Below are positions 17,018-25,841 of a DNA stretch of 64,000 bases, one piece after another. Source of the DNA: a bacterium (GTDB lineage: Bacteria; Cyanobacteriota; Vampirovibrionia; Gastranaerophilales; Gastranaerophilaceae); assembly GCA_017652265.1 (NCBI GenBank), contig JAGCBH010000037.1:1-64000 (forward strand). Direction: 5' to 3'. Both the position numbers and the translations under genes were made by a program. Each line of letters opens with the position of its first letter. Position 1 is the stretch's first letter. The notes beneath the pieces are model-generated. The model had not been told where the DNA came from and made no database searches. It saw only the letters and a program-made list of their open reading frames with translations.

Positions 17018-18373
17018 TTGTTTGAACGTTTTACGGAACTTGCAGTAAATGTTGTAAGCAAATCACAGGAAATTGCCGCTGATTACGGCTTTAATGTGAT
17101 TTTGCCCGAACACCTTATGGCAGCACTTGTTTATGAGGCAAGAGGTGTTTCATTAAGATTACTCAAAAATAACAACATAACTCCTGAAAGACTTTTAAAC
17201 ATACTGTATCCGAACAAACAACCTCAAAAATCCGAAATAAAAACCCTGCATTTCAGCCCGGAATACAAAAAAATATTAAATAATGCACAAGAATTAGCGG
17301 GAATGTCGGGAAACAAGATTATTCTGTATGAACATTTGTTCTTAAGCCTGCTTGATGACGCAAATTTTGGAAAAAAGAAAATTTTATTTGATTTGGGATT
17401 TGATTTAGAACAGACAAAAAACATTCTCTACAGACTTGTTCAGAAAAAAACTCAGCGGCTTCTTCACCCGGAAGCTGATGAAACAACTGAAAGTGAAGAT
17501 AAATCGGAACAAACTGATTTAATTTTTGACAGTCCCGAAGCCTCAAAAGTTTTTGAACGTGCGGTTGCAAAATTATCAACTTCAAACTATGAAATTATGG
17601 GAACCGAACAGATTTTGTCATCAATTTTGGAAGATAAATCCACAAACCTTTGTAGTATTTTGGAAAAATTCGGCATAACCGGCGAAGAATTTGAAAATAA
17701 ACTCAATCATATTAAATCAAGAACATCAGAATACGAAGGCCGTCAGATAATTTTCACTCCGAACGCCTTTAAATCAATGAACATGGCACTTCAAACAGCA
17801 AAAGAACTTGGTTCATCGGAAGTTTTACCCGAACACATTGTTTTGGGAATTTTAAAAGCCAAAAAAGGGCTTGCATATGAAATTCTAAAAGAATTTCATA
17901 TAACAGATGACGATTTAGCACACGCAATAATTAAACCTATCGAAAAAGAAATGCCTGAAACCCTGACAATTTTAAGGCTTGCCAAAGAAGAAACCCGAAG
18001 AATAGGCAGAAATACAGTCGGAACAGAAATGTTTTTATTGGGAATTATAGGGGAAGGAACAGGCATAGGTGCTCAAGTGCTGAATAATCTTGAAATAAAT
18101 ATAAAAGATGCAAGGCAAATTGTAGAAAATATTGTCGGTTTCGGCAATGATTACAACGCCAAAGAAATAACCTTTACGGAGCGTGCAAAACGAGTGCTGG
18201 AGCGAGGATGGCAGATAGCAAAAGCCAAAAAGCAATCCAAAATAGAATCTGCGGATTTACTTCTGGCAATTTTGGGTGAACCTACATGTTTGGCCATGAG
18301 AACACTGGAACAATTGGGAACGGATGCTTTGGAAATCAGAGAAGGCATTAAAAAGTACACAAATGGAAACTGA
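17018..18373 (+). CDS. Protein of three tandem Clp N-domains, no AAA+ motor
   Basis: A 451-residue protein built only from Clp N-terminal (Clp R) repeats. Six four-helix half-repeats can be seen at about 1-62, 77-142, 168-230, 243-310, 313-375 and 385-448; the fifth (TVGTEMFLLGIIGEGTGIGAQ) is nearly the same as [21 protein letters not shown] in the full ClpC at 39832. There is no Walker A or B. In ClpC this domain binds adaptors, substrates and phospho-arginine marks, so a decoy, adaptor or substrate-delivery role is likely but unproven. Start is TTG with GAGGAA upstream, three bases after the DUF1292 stop. Confidence 0.85.
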   Translation: MFERFTELAVNVVSKSQEIAADYGFNVILPEHLMAALVYEARGVSLRLLKNNNITPERLLNILYPNKQPQKSEIKTLHFSPEYKKILNNAQELAGMSGNKIILYEHLFLSLLDDANFGKKKILFDLGFDLEQTKNILYRLVQKKTQRLLHPEADETTESEDKSEQTDLIFDSPEASKVFERAVAKLSTSNYEIMGTEQILSSILEDKSTNLCSILEKFGITGEEFENKLNHIKSRTSEYEGRQIIFTPNAFKSMNMALQTAKELGSSEVLPEHIVLGILKAKKGLAYEILKEFHITDDDLAHAIIKPIEKEMPETLTILRLAKEETRRIGRNTVGTEMFLLGIIGEGTGIGAQVLNNLEINIKDARQIVENIVGFGNDYNAKEITFTERAKRVLERGWQIAKAKKQSKIESADLLLAILGEPTCLAMRTLEQLGTDALEIREGIKKYTNGN

Positions 18374-19691
18374 AATTGTAAAAAATAATGTAGCGGATTT
18401 TTTAAATAAGTACTCTGTAAAAAACAAAAGAGTGCTTATTGCTTTTTCGGGCGGAAATGATTCCATGTGCCTGCTTTCGGTAATTCTTGAATTGCAGAAA
18501 GAATTTAATCTAACCACAATTGCAATACACCTCAACCACAACTGGAGAGGGAATGAAAGCCTGAAAGAGGCTGAAAATTGCCATAATTTCTGCCAAAAAC
18601 ATAATATTGAATTTTATACGGAAACTTTGTCAAATAAAATAAAATGCACTGAAACCGATGCCCGAAACGCAAGATATGAGTTCTTTTACAGATGTGCGAA
18701 AAAATTTAAAACGGATATTGTTTTTACAGCCCATAACGCCGATGACAATGCTGAAACTCTGCTTTACAGAATTGTTAAAGGTACAGGCACAAAAGGGCTG
18801 AGCGGGATTTTACCGGTGCGGGATATTTTTTACCGTCCGCTTTTGACAACATACCGAAAAGATATTGAAAAATATATAAAAAATCATCACCTTAAACCTA
18901 ATCAGGACAGCTCAAACAACAACGATAAGTATAAACGCAACTTTTTGAGACTGAACATTATTCCTCAGCTTGAAACTATCAATAAAGATTTTAAAAAAGT
19001 TTTGAATAACTTGTCACAAATTGCCCAAAATGAAAACGAAATTATAAACGAATACATAAAAAAACTTGATGAGCCGTATAAAACAAAAAATTTCACTGGT
19101 TATTCAGACGCTCTGCAAAAACATCTTATTTACAATCTGCTAATTGAAAATAATTTGGATTATGATTACAAAACTGTACAAAAATTAAACCGTTTTATAA
19201 AAGAAAATTCCAAATTAAAGAACGGCAAAACAACCTCTCTGGCAGATAAAATGTTTTTGTTTGTATCGGCATCGGAAATTCGTGTTATAAAAGAATGTAC
19301 GGAAGAATCCGTTTTTGAAAAAATCGAAAAAGAAGGTATTTATAAAACCGGAAAATACATTTTTACAATAAAAAAATACACAAAAAAAACCGATAAATTC
19401 CCATCCGACAGCGAAAACACCGCCCTTGCGGATTTGAGCAAAACCGGAATAAATTTTACACTCCGCACAAGAACAGACGGGGACATAATTCACCCGCTCG
19501 GATGCAAAGGGACTCAAAAACTGAAAAAATACCTTAATTCAAAAAAAATACCAAAAGACAAACGTGAAACAATGCCGTTTTTATACATAAATGACGAAGT
19601 TATTTGGGCTGCGTCTGTCGGCATCAGCGAAAAAATAAAAGTTACAAATAAACCTACACATATATTAAGACTGGAGAGAGAAAATGGATAA
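18363..19691 (+). CDS. tilS: tRNA(Ile)-lysidine synthase
   Basis: Converts C34 of the CAU-anticodon tRNA-Ile to lysidine so that it reads AUA. The ATP PP-loop is LIAFSGGNDSMCLLS (here SGGNDS rather than the common SGGxDS with Val/Pro; within family range). Later motifs include HLNHNWRG, FTAHNADDNAETLLYR and GLSGILPVR, and a C-terminal domain with RTRTDGDIIHPLG and KYLNSKKIPKDKR. The start is taken at ATG 18363 (442 residues), overlapping the Clp-domain gene by 11 bases. The next gene is hpt, a neighbour of tilS in many bacteria. Confidence 0.95.
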   Translation: METEIVKNNVADFLNKYSVKNKRVLIAFSGGNDSMCLLSVILELQKEFNLTTIAIHLNHNWRGNESLKEAENCHNFCQKHNIEFYTETLSNKIKCTETDARNARYEFFYRCAKKFKTDIVFTAHNADDNAETLLYRIVKGTGTKGLSGILPVRDIFYRPLLTTYRKDIEKYIKNHHLKPNQDSSNNNDKYKRNFLRLNIIPQLETINKDFKKVLNNLSQIAQNENEIINEYIKKLDEPYKTKNFTGYSDALQKHLIYNLLIENNLDYDYKTVQKLNRFIKENSKLKNGKTTSLADKMFLFVSASEIRVIKECTEESVFEKIEKEGIYKTGKYIFTIKKYTKKTDKFPSDSENTALADLSKTGINFTLRTRTDGDIIHPLGCKGTQKLKKYLNSKKIPKDKRETMPFLYINDEVIWAASVGISEKIKVTNKPTHILRLERENG

Positions 19692-20208
19692 AAAAGAAAT
19701 TAAAATTCTTATTACTGAAGAAGAAATTCAGCACAAAATCAAAGAACTTGCGGATAAATTAAACGCAAAATACAAAGGTGAAAAAGTTTATTTAATTTGC
19801 GTTTTGAAAGGTGCCGTTATGTTTGCGGTTGATTTGGCAAAAAGATTGAATATACCTTTAAGTATGGAATTTATAAGACTCTCGAGCTACGGAAGCGCAA
19901 TGGCATCATCGGGGCTTGTAAACGCCGTTGATATATCGCTTCCTAACCTTAACGATAAAAATGTTATAATTGTTGAAGATATTGTGGATACAGGGCTTAC
20001 CGCAAAATTCCTTATGGATTTTATAAATGCAAACTTCAAAACAAAATCAACTGTTTTTTGTTCACTTTTAGATAAAAAATCCACAAGAAAAGTTGATATA
20101 GAACCTGATTACTACTGCTTTGATGTGGATGATAAATTTATAGTCGGCTATGGACTTGATTTAGATCAGCAATACAGAAATTTGCCGTATCTTGGTTACA
20201 TTGAGTAA
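19684..20208 (+). CDS. hpt: Hypoxanthine phosphoribosyltransferase
   Basis: Salvages hypoxanthine (and often guanine) to the nucleotide with PRPP. The PRPP-binding motif VIIVEDIVDTGLTAKFL, the loop RLSSYGSA and the purine-binding end YYCFDVDDKFIVGYGLD are all present in 174 residues, the normal size. It overlaps tilS by eight bases, with GGAGAG as ribosome site inside tilS. Confidence 0.95.
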   Translation: MDKKEIKILITEEEIQHKIKELADKLNAKYKGEKVYLICVLKGAVMFAVDLAKRLNIPLSMEFIRLSSYGSAMASSGLVNAVDISLPNLNDKNVIIVEDIVDTGLTAKFLMDFINANFKTKSTVFCSLLDKKSTRKVDIEPDYYCFDVDDKFIVGYGLDLDQQYRNLPYLGYIE

Positions 20209-20214
20209 AATTTA

Positions 20215-20223
20215 TGATATAAT
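20215..20223 (+). promoter_or_regulatory. Extended -10 promoter giving a leaderless mRNA
   Basis: TGATATAAT ends six bases before the ATG at 20230. Transcription should start at or next to the A of the start codon, and there is no ribosome site between. Confidence 0.6.
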
Positions 20224-20229
20224 TTTGCT

Positions 20230-21999
20230 ATGCAGGAAACTGAAAATAATATAACAAAACAGAATAAACTTATAATAACGGGGCTTTTGGCAAGCACCTT
20301 TTTCATTGTCGGTATCGGAATTTACACATCATTCAATATTCAAAATAACCTGCAAAAAAACTACCGCAGTTACAGTGAAATTATGGCAAAAACCATAGCA
20401 AATTTTTCCGTTGATAACGATAACTCCAAAAGATTTAATGATAAATACCTGCAAAATATAATAAACGATAACGAAAATATTATCGGTATAAAATACACAA
20501 ATTCCGATGGGAAAATTGTTAACGAAGTAAAAAATAAAAATTACGATTCTTCGGCAAAGACTTTTTCCGTTGTAACTCCTCTGGAATATAACCGTGGGAC
20601 ATTAACCCTGACTTATAGTGTTGATGATTTAAATAAAATGTTTTCCGCCACAAGAATATCAATATTTTCGGTCTTTGCACTCTGTTGGTTTATTTTTGCA
20701 TCGGTAACTTTGATAAGTACATATCTTTCAACCTGTGAATTGAGAACTCTCAAAAGTGGTGTTAAAAAGATTTCTACAGGTGAATTCGGATACAAAATTG
20801 AAGAACAGGAAGTCAGTCCTGAAGTAAAAGAATTATTTAATGCCTTCAATGATATGTCGGGCAAATTGCACGTTTATGAAGAACAAAATATTGATCAGCT
20901 TACTCTTGAACGCAACAAATTTGAAGCTGTTTTATTGAGTATCGCAAACGGTGTTGTTGTATGCGATAACAACGACAATGTTGTTTTGGTTAACGAACAC
21001 GCAAAAACATTACTTGAACTTGATGATGAACAAATTCTGGACAGCAAAATTCTTGATTATATTGACAGTGAAAACAATTTCTGTTTTAAAGATAAAATTG
21101 AAGAATTTAAAGCATTACCTATTGAAGAACGTGAAAAGGCTCCGACTGTTTTCAACATAAATGTTGATAAAAAAGTCATCAAATCAATAGTTTCACCTAT
21201 GTTTACAAGAAATCATGATTATCTTGGCTACATCATAGTTTTAATTGACATAACAAAGGAAACCGAAATTGATACAATGCGTTCTCAATTCATATCAAAT
21301 GTTTCGCACGAATTGAGAACTCCGGTTACCGTTTTGAGAAGTTATATTGACACTCTTTATAACTATTCAAACGAATTTGATGATGCGACGAAAAAAGAGT
21401 TTTTAAGCACTATTAACAACGAAATAATCCGTCTCAATGAAATGGTCAATGATATTCTTGATTTTTCAAGACTGGATGCGGATTATGAACTTGAAAAAGA
21501 GCCTAACAACATAATCCGGGTTGTTGAAGATGCAATTAATCAGGTACAAATATTGCTTGAAAAACACAAAATAAATATAGTTGTCCAAAAAGACGGCGAT
21601 TTCAGAGATTTTCCGTTTAACTACAACAGTATAAAACGGGCTTTAACAAATCTTTTGTCAAATGCAATAAAATATTCACCTGAAAACACAAAAGTTACGG
21701 TAAATCTTTTCACCAGCGATGATTCTGTTACGGTAACGGTAACAGACGAAGGCTGCGGTATCGCTCCGGAACATCTTAAGAGAATTTTTGACAGATTTTA
21801 CAGAGTTGAAAACAAAGCACACACAATTAAAGGTACCGGCCTTGGGCTTCAGCTTGTAAAAACTACTATTGAAAAACACCACGGCGGAAAAGTTTTTGTA
21901 ACATCAAAGGTTGACGAAGGTTCGACTTTCGGGTTTACAATCCCGACAACTTTAACTGTTTCCGAAAATAATCAACAGGCAGAAACTGCCGTAAGTTAA
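20230..21999 (+). CDS. Membrane sensor histidine kinase (WalK/NblS type)
   Basis: A 589-residue kinase. Order of parts: membrane helix ~14-35, extracytoplasmic sensor ~36-138, membrane helix ~140-163, HAMP ~165-215, PAS ~230-335 (ILSIANGVVVCDNNDNVVLVN), HisKA with SHELRTPVTVL (phospho-His about 360), and HATPase with N-box LTNLLSNAIKYSP, DEGCGIAP and GTGLGLQLVK. The architecture is that of WalK/VicK and cyanobacterial NblS. No response regulator is adjacent, so the partner is elsewhere. The gene ends in a four-base overlap with the convergent gene. It is probably translated from a leaderless mRNA. Confidence 0.93.
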   Translation: MQETENNITKQNKLIITGLLASTFFIVGIGIYTSFNIQNNLQKNYRSYSEIMAKTIANFSVDNDNSKRFNDKYLQNIINDNENIIGIKYTNSDGKIVNEVKNKNYDSSAKTFSVVTPLEYNRGTLTLTYSVDDLNKMFSATRISIFSVFALCWFIFASVTLISTYLSTCELRTLKSGVKKISTGEFGYKIEEQEVSPEVKELFNAFNDMSGKLHVYEEQNIDQLTLERNKFEAVLLSIANGVVVCDNNDNVVLVNEHAKTLLELDDEQILDSKILDYIDSENNFCFKDKIEEFKALPIEEREKAPTVFNINVDKKVIKSIVSPMFTRNHDYLGYIIVLIDITKETEIDTMRSQFISNVSHELRTPVTVLRSYIDTLYNYSNEFDDATKKEFLSTINNEIIRLNEMVNDILDFSRLDADYELEKEPNNIIRVVEDAINQVQILLEKHKINIVVQKDGDFRDFPFNYNSIKRALTNLLSNAIKYSPENTKVTVNLFTSDDSVTVTVTDEGCGIAPEHLKRIFDRFYRVENKAHTIKGTGLGLQLVKTTIEKHHGGKVFVTSKVDEGSTFGFTIPTTLTVSENNQQAETAVS

Positions 22000-22562
22000 G
22001 GTCTTTTAACTCCCCAGCCGTAAACATCCATAAGATTCTCAACATCTGACGGAAGTATGCTTTGTCCTTTTTTATATTCCTTATACATTACACTTTTTTC
22101 ATCGTTTGATTCCGGAACACCAAGCATTAATCCCACTGATTTGAGCATAAGCGCATATACTTCAGCGTCATTTTCCTGCTTTTTCTCAGGATCCGCAAGT
22201 ATTTCAGGGGTGTTGTTTATATCAAGTGTAATAACCGCATGACGGAAATAATTGGCGGTGGATGAAAATGTTACTGCGCATTTATTCTGCGCATTTTCTC
22301 CGGATATTTTATTAAAGACTGTTTCAACTTCAACAAGCGGAATATCCCGTACCTGAGGAGTAATCATTATAGACATTTTTTTCGTCTTACTCTGCCATTC
22401 ATTAACAGCCTTTTTCATATCAGGTGCATATGGTTCATCTTTCGGAATGTATATCATAACAAGTGACCTGTTCCATTTCAGCGCAAAAGCCGAATTCACA
22501 GGTAAAATCGCAATTCCAAGAAAAATAAAAAATATAAATAATAATTTAAAAAGTCTTTTCAT
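21996..22562 (-). CDS. Secreted matrixin-like protein lacking the zinc ligands
   Basis: A 188-residue exported protein (signal peptide to about SAFA, residue 27). The C-terminal part follows the matrixin (metzincin) plan: a helix, then KSVGLMLGVPE (141-151) in place of HExxHxxGxxH, then a Met-turn-like SVMY (157-160), ILPSDVENLMDVYGW like the family's closing helix. The fixed Gly148 is kept, but the positions of the three His and the Glu are Lys141, Leu145, Glu151 and Ser142. It should bind no catalytic zinc, so I read it as a pseudo-protease. A promoter gives it a leaderless mRNA. Confidence 0.7.
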   Translation of the reverse strand: MKRLFKLLFIFFIFLGIAILPVNSAFALKWNRSLVMIYIPKDEPYAPDMKKAVNEWQSKTKKMSIMITPQVRDIPLVEVETVFNKISGENAQNKCAVTFSSTANYFRHAVITLDINNTPEILADPEKKQENDAEVYALMLKSVGLMLGVPESNDEKSVMYKEYKKGQSILPSDVENLMDVYGWGVKRP

Positions 22563-22568
22563 AAACTC

Positions 22569-22597
22569 ATTCTAAAATATTTTAATCAATTTTGCAA
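22569..22597 (-). promoter_or_regulatory. Sigma-70 promoter giving a leaderless mRNA
   Basis: On the minus strand TTGCAA (22597-22592), 17 bases, TAGAAT (22574-22569), then six bases to ATG 22562. Confidence 0.6.
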
Positions 22598-22599
22598 TA

Positions 22600-23163
22600 T
22601 TACTGTTTATTATTTTTCAGACTTGATTTGATATACGTCTTTATTGCAGGAGTTATGATAAGTTTTGGCTCAGAAATTGTAAAATTATCCAGTATTGTTA
22701 TACCGCGCTGCATATCACCGTTTTCAACATACAAAACGCCTGTCATAATTCTGTTATACGGATTTGAAAAATCTTTAAACTGTTCTATTTTTTTATCAAA
22801 TTGCTTAAGCTCAATAATATTTTTTGCAAGGTTAATGTAATACTTCAAATTAAGGCTGTAAATTCTCAAGGCACGCTCAAAACAGTCCGTAGCAAGCTCC
22901 GGATGCCCGATTAATGTAAAACATTCCCCTAAATTATTATAATAAACGGCACTTGCCTGACTTTCCGGATTTAAACTTATTGCTATCTTAAATTCCTCTA
23001 TTGCCGCAAAATATTCTTTTTCGCTCATATACATTATGCCAAGATTATTATGCGTATTGGAATTTTTAACCGCATTAATGACATAAACATCAGGCTTTCT
23101 GTACCCCGAAAGCCCGACACTCATAAATAATAAACACAATATTATAATACTTTTTTTTATCAT
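22600..23163 (-). CDS. Exported TPR protein
   Basis: A 187-residue protein with an N-terminal hydrophobic signal (IILCLLFMSVGLSG) and three TPR units: NNLGIMYMSEKEYFAAIEEF, YYNNLGECFTLIGHPELATD and YYINLAKNIIELKQFDKKIE. TPRs make protein-protein contacts; the partner is unknown. Its ATG overlaps the stop of the MBL hydrolase gene by four bases, so it is translated from the same message. Confidence 0.82.
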   Translation of the reverse strand: MIKKSIIILCLLFMSVGLSGYRKPDVYVINAVKNSNTHNNLGIMYMSEKEYFAAIEEFKIAISLNPESQASAVYYNNLGECFTLIGHPELATDCFERALRIYSLNLKYYINLAKNIIELKQFDKKIEQFKDFSNPYNRIMTGVLYVENGDMQRGITILDNFTISEPKLIITPAIKTYIKSSLKNNKQ

Positions 23164-24089
23164 AACAGTTTTATTTCAAGCCCCTCATGCGCCATAACAA
23201 CATTTTCATCTTTGAAGTAGTCGTCTTTAATTTTATCAAGTTTTTTATCGTTATAAGACGGATCATAATGATAAAATACAAGTTTTGCGGCTTTTGCCTG
23301 CTTTTGTGCTTTTATTGCCATATCAAAAGTCGAATGTCCGTAACCCTGTTTCGGTGCATAAACATCCAGATAATCTTCCGTCAAATATTGAGCATCATGT
23401 ATCAGTAAATCACATCCTCGCGCAAATTTTGCAAGTTTTTTATCTCCGCCCTCATAACTTTCTTTATCCGTCGCATAAACAACAGACTTATTCTTGTAGC
23501 CAATTTTATAGATTAAAACACCATTTTGAGGATGTGCAGGGGATTTATAACACGTTATAACAACATCTTCACCCTGCGGTTTTATTTCTTCACCATTTTC
23601 AACACGTTTTACAACAGGCAATTCGCCTTTCTTTAAAACTATACAATCAGTATCCTGAATATTATGTATATCAATATTGCAGGCAATATCCGCCAAGTCC
23701 AGCGGGAAAGATTTTCCGAAAAGAAGTGTTGAAAATTCCTGAGCCAAATCTTCATCAAAATCCGACATGCCAAAAACATCTATTTTACTTGTTTTTAAAT
23801 GCAGCGGATTAAAAAAAGTAAATCCCTGAATATGATCCTGATGAATGTGCGACAACAATACAACCGCATTAATACTTTTACGGTTCTTTTTATCGGTTGA
23901 TGAATTTATATAGTCGCACATTAATTCATTCCCCAGCTCAATTATACCCGTTCCGGCATCAAGTATAATTAAATTTCCTCCGACCGAAATCTCTACGCAT
24001 GCCGTATTACCGCCGTATTTTAAAAACTCTTTTTTGGTAATCGGATAACTTCCTCTTACACCTCTGAATTTCACTTTGAATTCTTTCAT
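23160..24089 (-). CDS. Metallo-beta-lactamase fold hydrolase
   Basis: A 309-residue cytoplasmic hydrolase of the Lactamase_B_2 type. HIHQDHIQGF supplies the HxHxDH zinc motif (about residue 80), with ILDAGTGIIELG before it, YATDKESYEGG (bridging Asp) and HDAQYL, then HYDPSY further on. The opening FRGVRGSYP with GGNTACVEI is typical of a subgroup close to class II cyclic-nucleotide phosphodiesterases and RNase Z-like enzymes. The substrate cannot be fixed from sequence; a cyclic nucleotide or phosphodiester is the best guess. It lies 10 bases after the metallophosphoesterase gene on the same strand. Confidence 0.85.
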   Translation of the reverse strand: MKEFKVKFRGVRGSYPITKKEFLKYGGNTACVEISVGGNLIILDAGTGIIELGNELMCDYINSSTDKKNRKSINAVVLLSHIHQDHIQGFTFFNPLHLKTSKIDVFGMSDFDEDLAQEFSTLLFGKSFPLDLADIACNIDIHNIQDTDCIVLKKGELPVVKRVENGEEIKPQGEDVVITCYKSPAHPQNGVLIYKIGYKNKSVVYATDKESYEGGDKKLAKFARGCDLLIHDAQYLTEDYLDVYAPKQGYGHSTFDMAIKAQKQAKAAKLVFYHYDPSYNDKKLDKIKDDYFKDENVVMAHEGLEIKLL

Positions 24090-24099
24090 ATAACCCGCC

Positions 24100-25077
24100 T
24101 TATTTAGTTTTAGTTAATGTATAAACACCATTTTGATCCTCAGGTTCACCCTCAACCAAAGGAACAGAAACTATGAACATCTTTGCATGTGCTCTCAGTT
24201 TTTCAAGTCTTATATTCTTTGTTTTAATGTCCAAAGTTGTTTTGTCATGATTATTCTTAATTATAATTTCACGAAAAGCATTCGGATAACTTACAAGCGA
24301 CGGAGTGCTTATAAAAATGATGTTATTCATCTGTTTTATTTTAGAAACATGATAATGCCCCTGCAAAACAATTATCGGATTTTTGTATTTGCTTATAACA
24401 TTCAAAACTTCCTGCCCGTTATCCATAACATGATGTTCATCAGCTATAGGCTGTAAAATAGGGATATGAGTACATATTATAACAGTTTGGTTTTGAGCGG
24501 AAGAAAGCTCTTTATCCAGCCATTTAATCTGTTCTTGAGGCAAGTACCCGTGAGCGGTTAACCTGTCTCTTATGACCGCATCAATAACAATAACTTTAAA
24601 TCCTTTTTTAGGAGAAAAAGAATAATATGTATCTTCAGTTTTTATATCCGGATTAACTTTTTTAACTTTCTCAAGGTATTTATCTGTAGTCAGAGAACCT
24701 CCAAGCATACTGTCATGGTTACCAAAAGCAAAATACCAAGGATATTTTATATTTTTAGCATGCTCTAAAAAACCGTCTAATTCAGAGGCTTTAGCTCTAT
24801 CTACCAAATCACCGGTTATCATAACAAATGATATTCCGGGAGTTTCATTTATCTGAGCAATAACATCATCAAATATTTCTCCCGATTGTTTTCTCAGCTT
24901 AAACGGAGTATTATCAAGTTCTTTTGAAAAATGTACATCCGTTACATGCGCAATCTTTAGTTCATCGGTATTCTGAGCAAAAACATTCAGGCAAAACAAC
25001 AGACCTAAGAGTATAACAACCCCCAGAAAATAATTATAAAATCTGTTTTTTACTTTTTTCATTCTTCTAATTGCCAT
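24100..25077 (-). CDS. Calcineurin-like metallophosphoesterase, membrane-anchored
   Basis: A 325-residue phosphoesterase. After a basic start and one hydrophobic segment (FLGVVILLGLLFCLNVFA, about 15-32), the two-metal site is complete: HVTDVHFS, ITGDLVDRA, FGNHDS, ICTHIP and LQGHYH. The anchor or signal peptide places the domain outside the membrane. Substrates of such enzymes include nucleotides and phosphodiesters or lipid head groups; which one is not visible. It starts 11 bases inside the upstream TPR gene; a second ATG five codons later has a poorer context. Confidence 0.88.
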   Translation of the reverse strand: MAIRRMKKVKNRFYNYFLGVVILLGLLFCLNVFAQNTDELKIAHVTDVHFSKELDNTPFKLRKQSGEIFDDVIAQINETPGISFVMITGDLVDRAKASELDGFLEHAKNIKYPWYFAFGNHDSMLGGSLTTDKYLEKVKKVNPDIKTEDTYYSFSPKKGFKVIVIDAVIRDRLTAHGYLPQEQIKWLDKELSSAQNQTVIICTHIPILQPIADEHHVMDNGQEVLNVISKYKNPIIVLQGHYHVSKIKQMNNIIFISTPSLVSYPNAFREIIIKNNHDKTTLDIKTKNIRLEKLRAHAKMFIVSVPLVEGEPEDQNGVYTLTKTK

Positions 25078-25777
25078 AACTTAATCTCTTTGCTTCATTA
25101 TACGACTGCATTATAGTTTTGTCGTCATCAGAAAGTAGTATTGCTCTGTCAAAACTTTCAACCGCTTCTTTATAATTCCCAAGTTTAAAATCGGATAATC
25201 CCATATATTTATAAACATTGTATATTTGAACATCTTCAGATAAACGCTTTAAGATATTTTTACACTGAGCATATTTTCCGCTCTTATAAAGTATCAGCGC
25301 CTCAACAAGCTCATATTCAGCATTATTTGAAATTGCCTGTGCCGATTTTATATCTCTCAATGCTGACGGTACTTCATCAATACTCAGGTTTGTTTTAGCT
25401 CTCAGCATATATGCAAAATCAGATTTCGGCATTTTTTCAATATATTTGTTTAAAATTTCTTTAGCTTCACGATACTTGCACTGATCATAATAATATATTG
25501 CGGTACTTAAATATTCATCCCCGCCCGATAAAACATCAAACGATAAAAAAATATCATCTCTGCCCATTAATTTATACAAATCTTTTTGCATGTTAATTAA
25601 AAGAATATTATCTCTCTCTATATCAAGCGCTTTATTAATATAATTCATAGCTTGAGAGTATTTGCCCTCCTGAACAAATGATGATGCAATATCAACATAA
25701 TCATCAGTAAGAGCGGAACTCCACCCGAAATTTGTACTCAATAAAACCCCGATTAATAACAATATAAGTTTTCTCAT
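25067..25777 (-). CDS. Exported TPR protein
   Basis: A 236-residue protein with a signal peptide (LILLLIGVLLSTNFGWSSA) and about five TPR units across residues 30-230, for example ASSFVQEGKYSQAMNYINKA, YYDQCKYREAKEILNKYI and YKYMGLSDFKLGNYKEAVES. It begins an operon with the phosphoesterase (11-base overlap), MBL hydrolase and the second TPR protein, so these four may work together at the envelope; that link is inference. Its extended -10 promoter leaves no room for a ribosome site. Confidence 0.82.
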   Translation of the reverse strand: MRKLILLLIGVLLSTNFGWSSALTDDYVDIASSFVQEGKYSQAMNYINKALDIERDNILLINMQKDLYKLMGRDDIFLSFDVLSGGDEYLSTAIYYYDQCKYREAKEILNKYIEKMPKSDFAYMLRAKTNLSIDEVPSALRDIKSAQAISNNAEYELVEALILYKSGKYAQCKNILKRLSEDVQIYNVYKYMGLSDFKLGNYKEAVESFDRAILLSDDDKTIMQSYNEAKRLSYGN

Positions 25778-25784
25778 ACCCGAT

Positions 25785-25793
25785 ATTATAGCA
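25785..25793 (-). promoter_or_regulatory. Extended -10 promoter giving a leaderless mRNA
   Basis: Minus strand TGCTATAAT (25793-25785), then seven bases to ATG 25777. The element touches the terminator of the HEAT-repeat gene. Confidence 0.58.
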
Positions 25794-25828
25794 TAAAAAA
25801 GCCCGATTTTTAATCGGGCTTTTTTTAT
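25793..25828 (-). terminator. Bidirectional-looking terminator of the HEAT-repeat gene
   Basis: AAAAAAGCCCGAT and ATCGGGCTTTTTT form a long stem around TTTTA. It lies 13 bases after the HEAT gene on the minus strand. Confidence 0.85.
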
Positions 25829-25841
25829 TTAAAACTATTGT

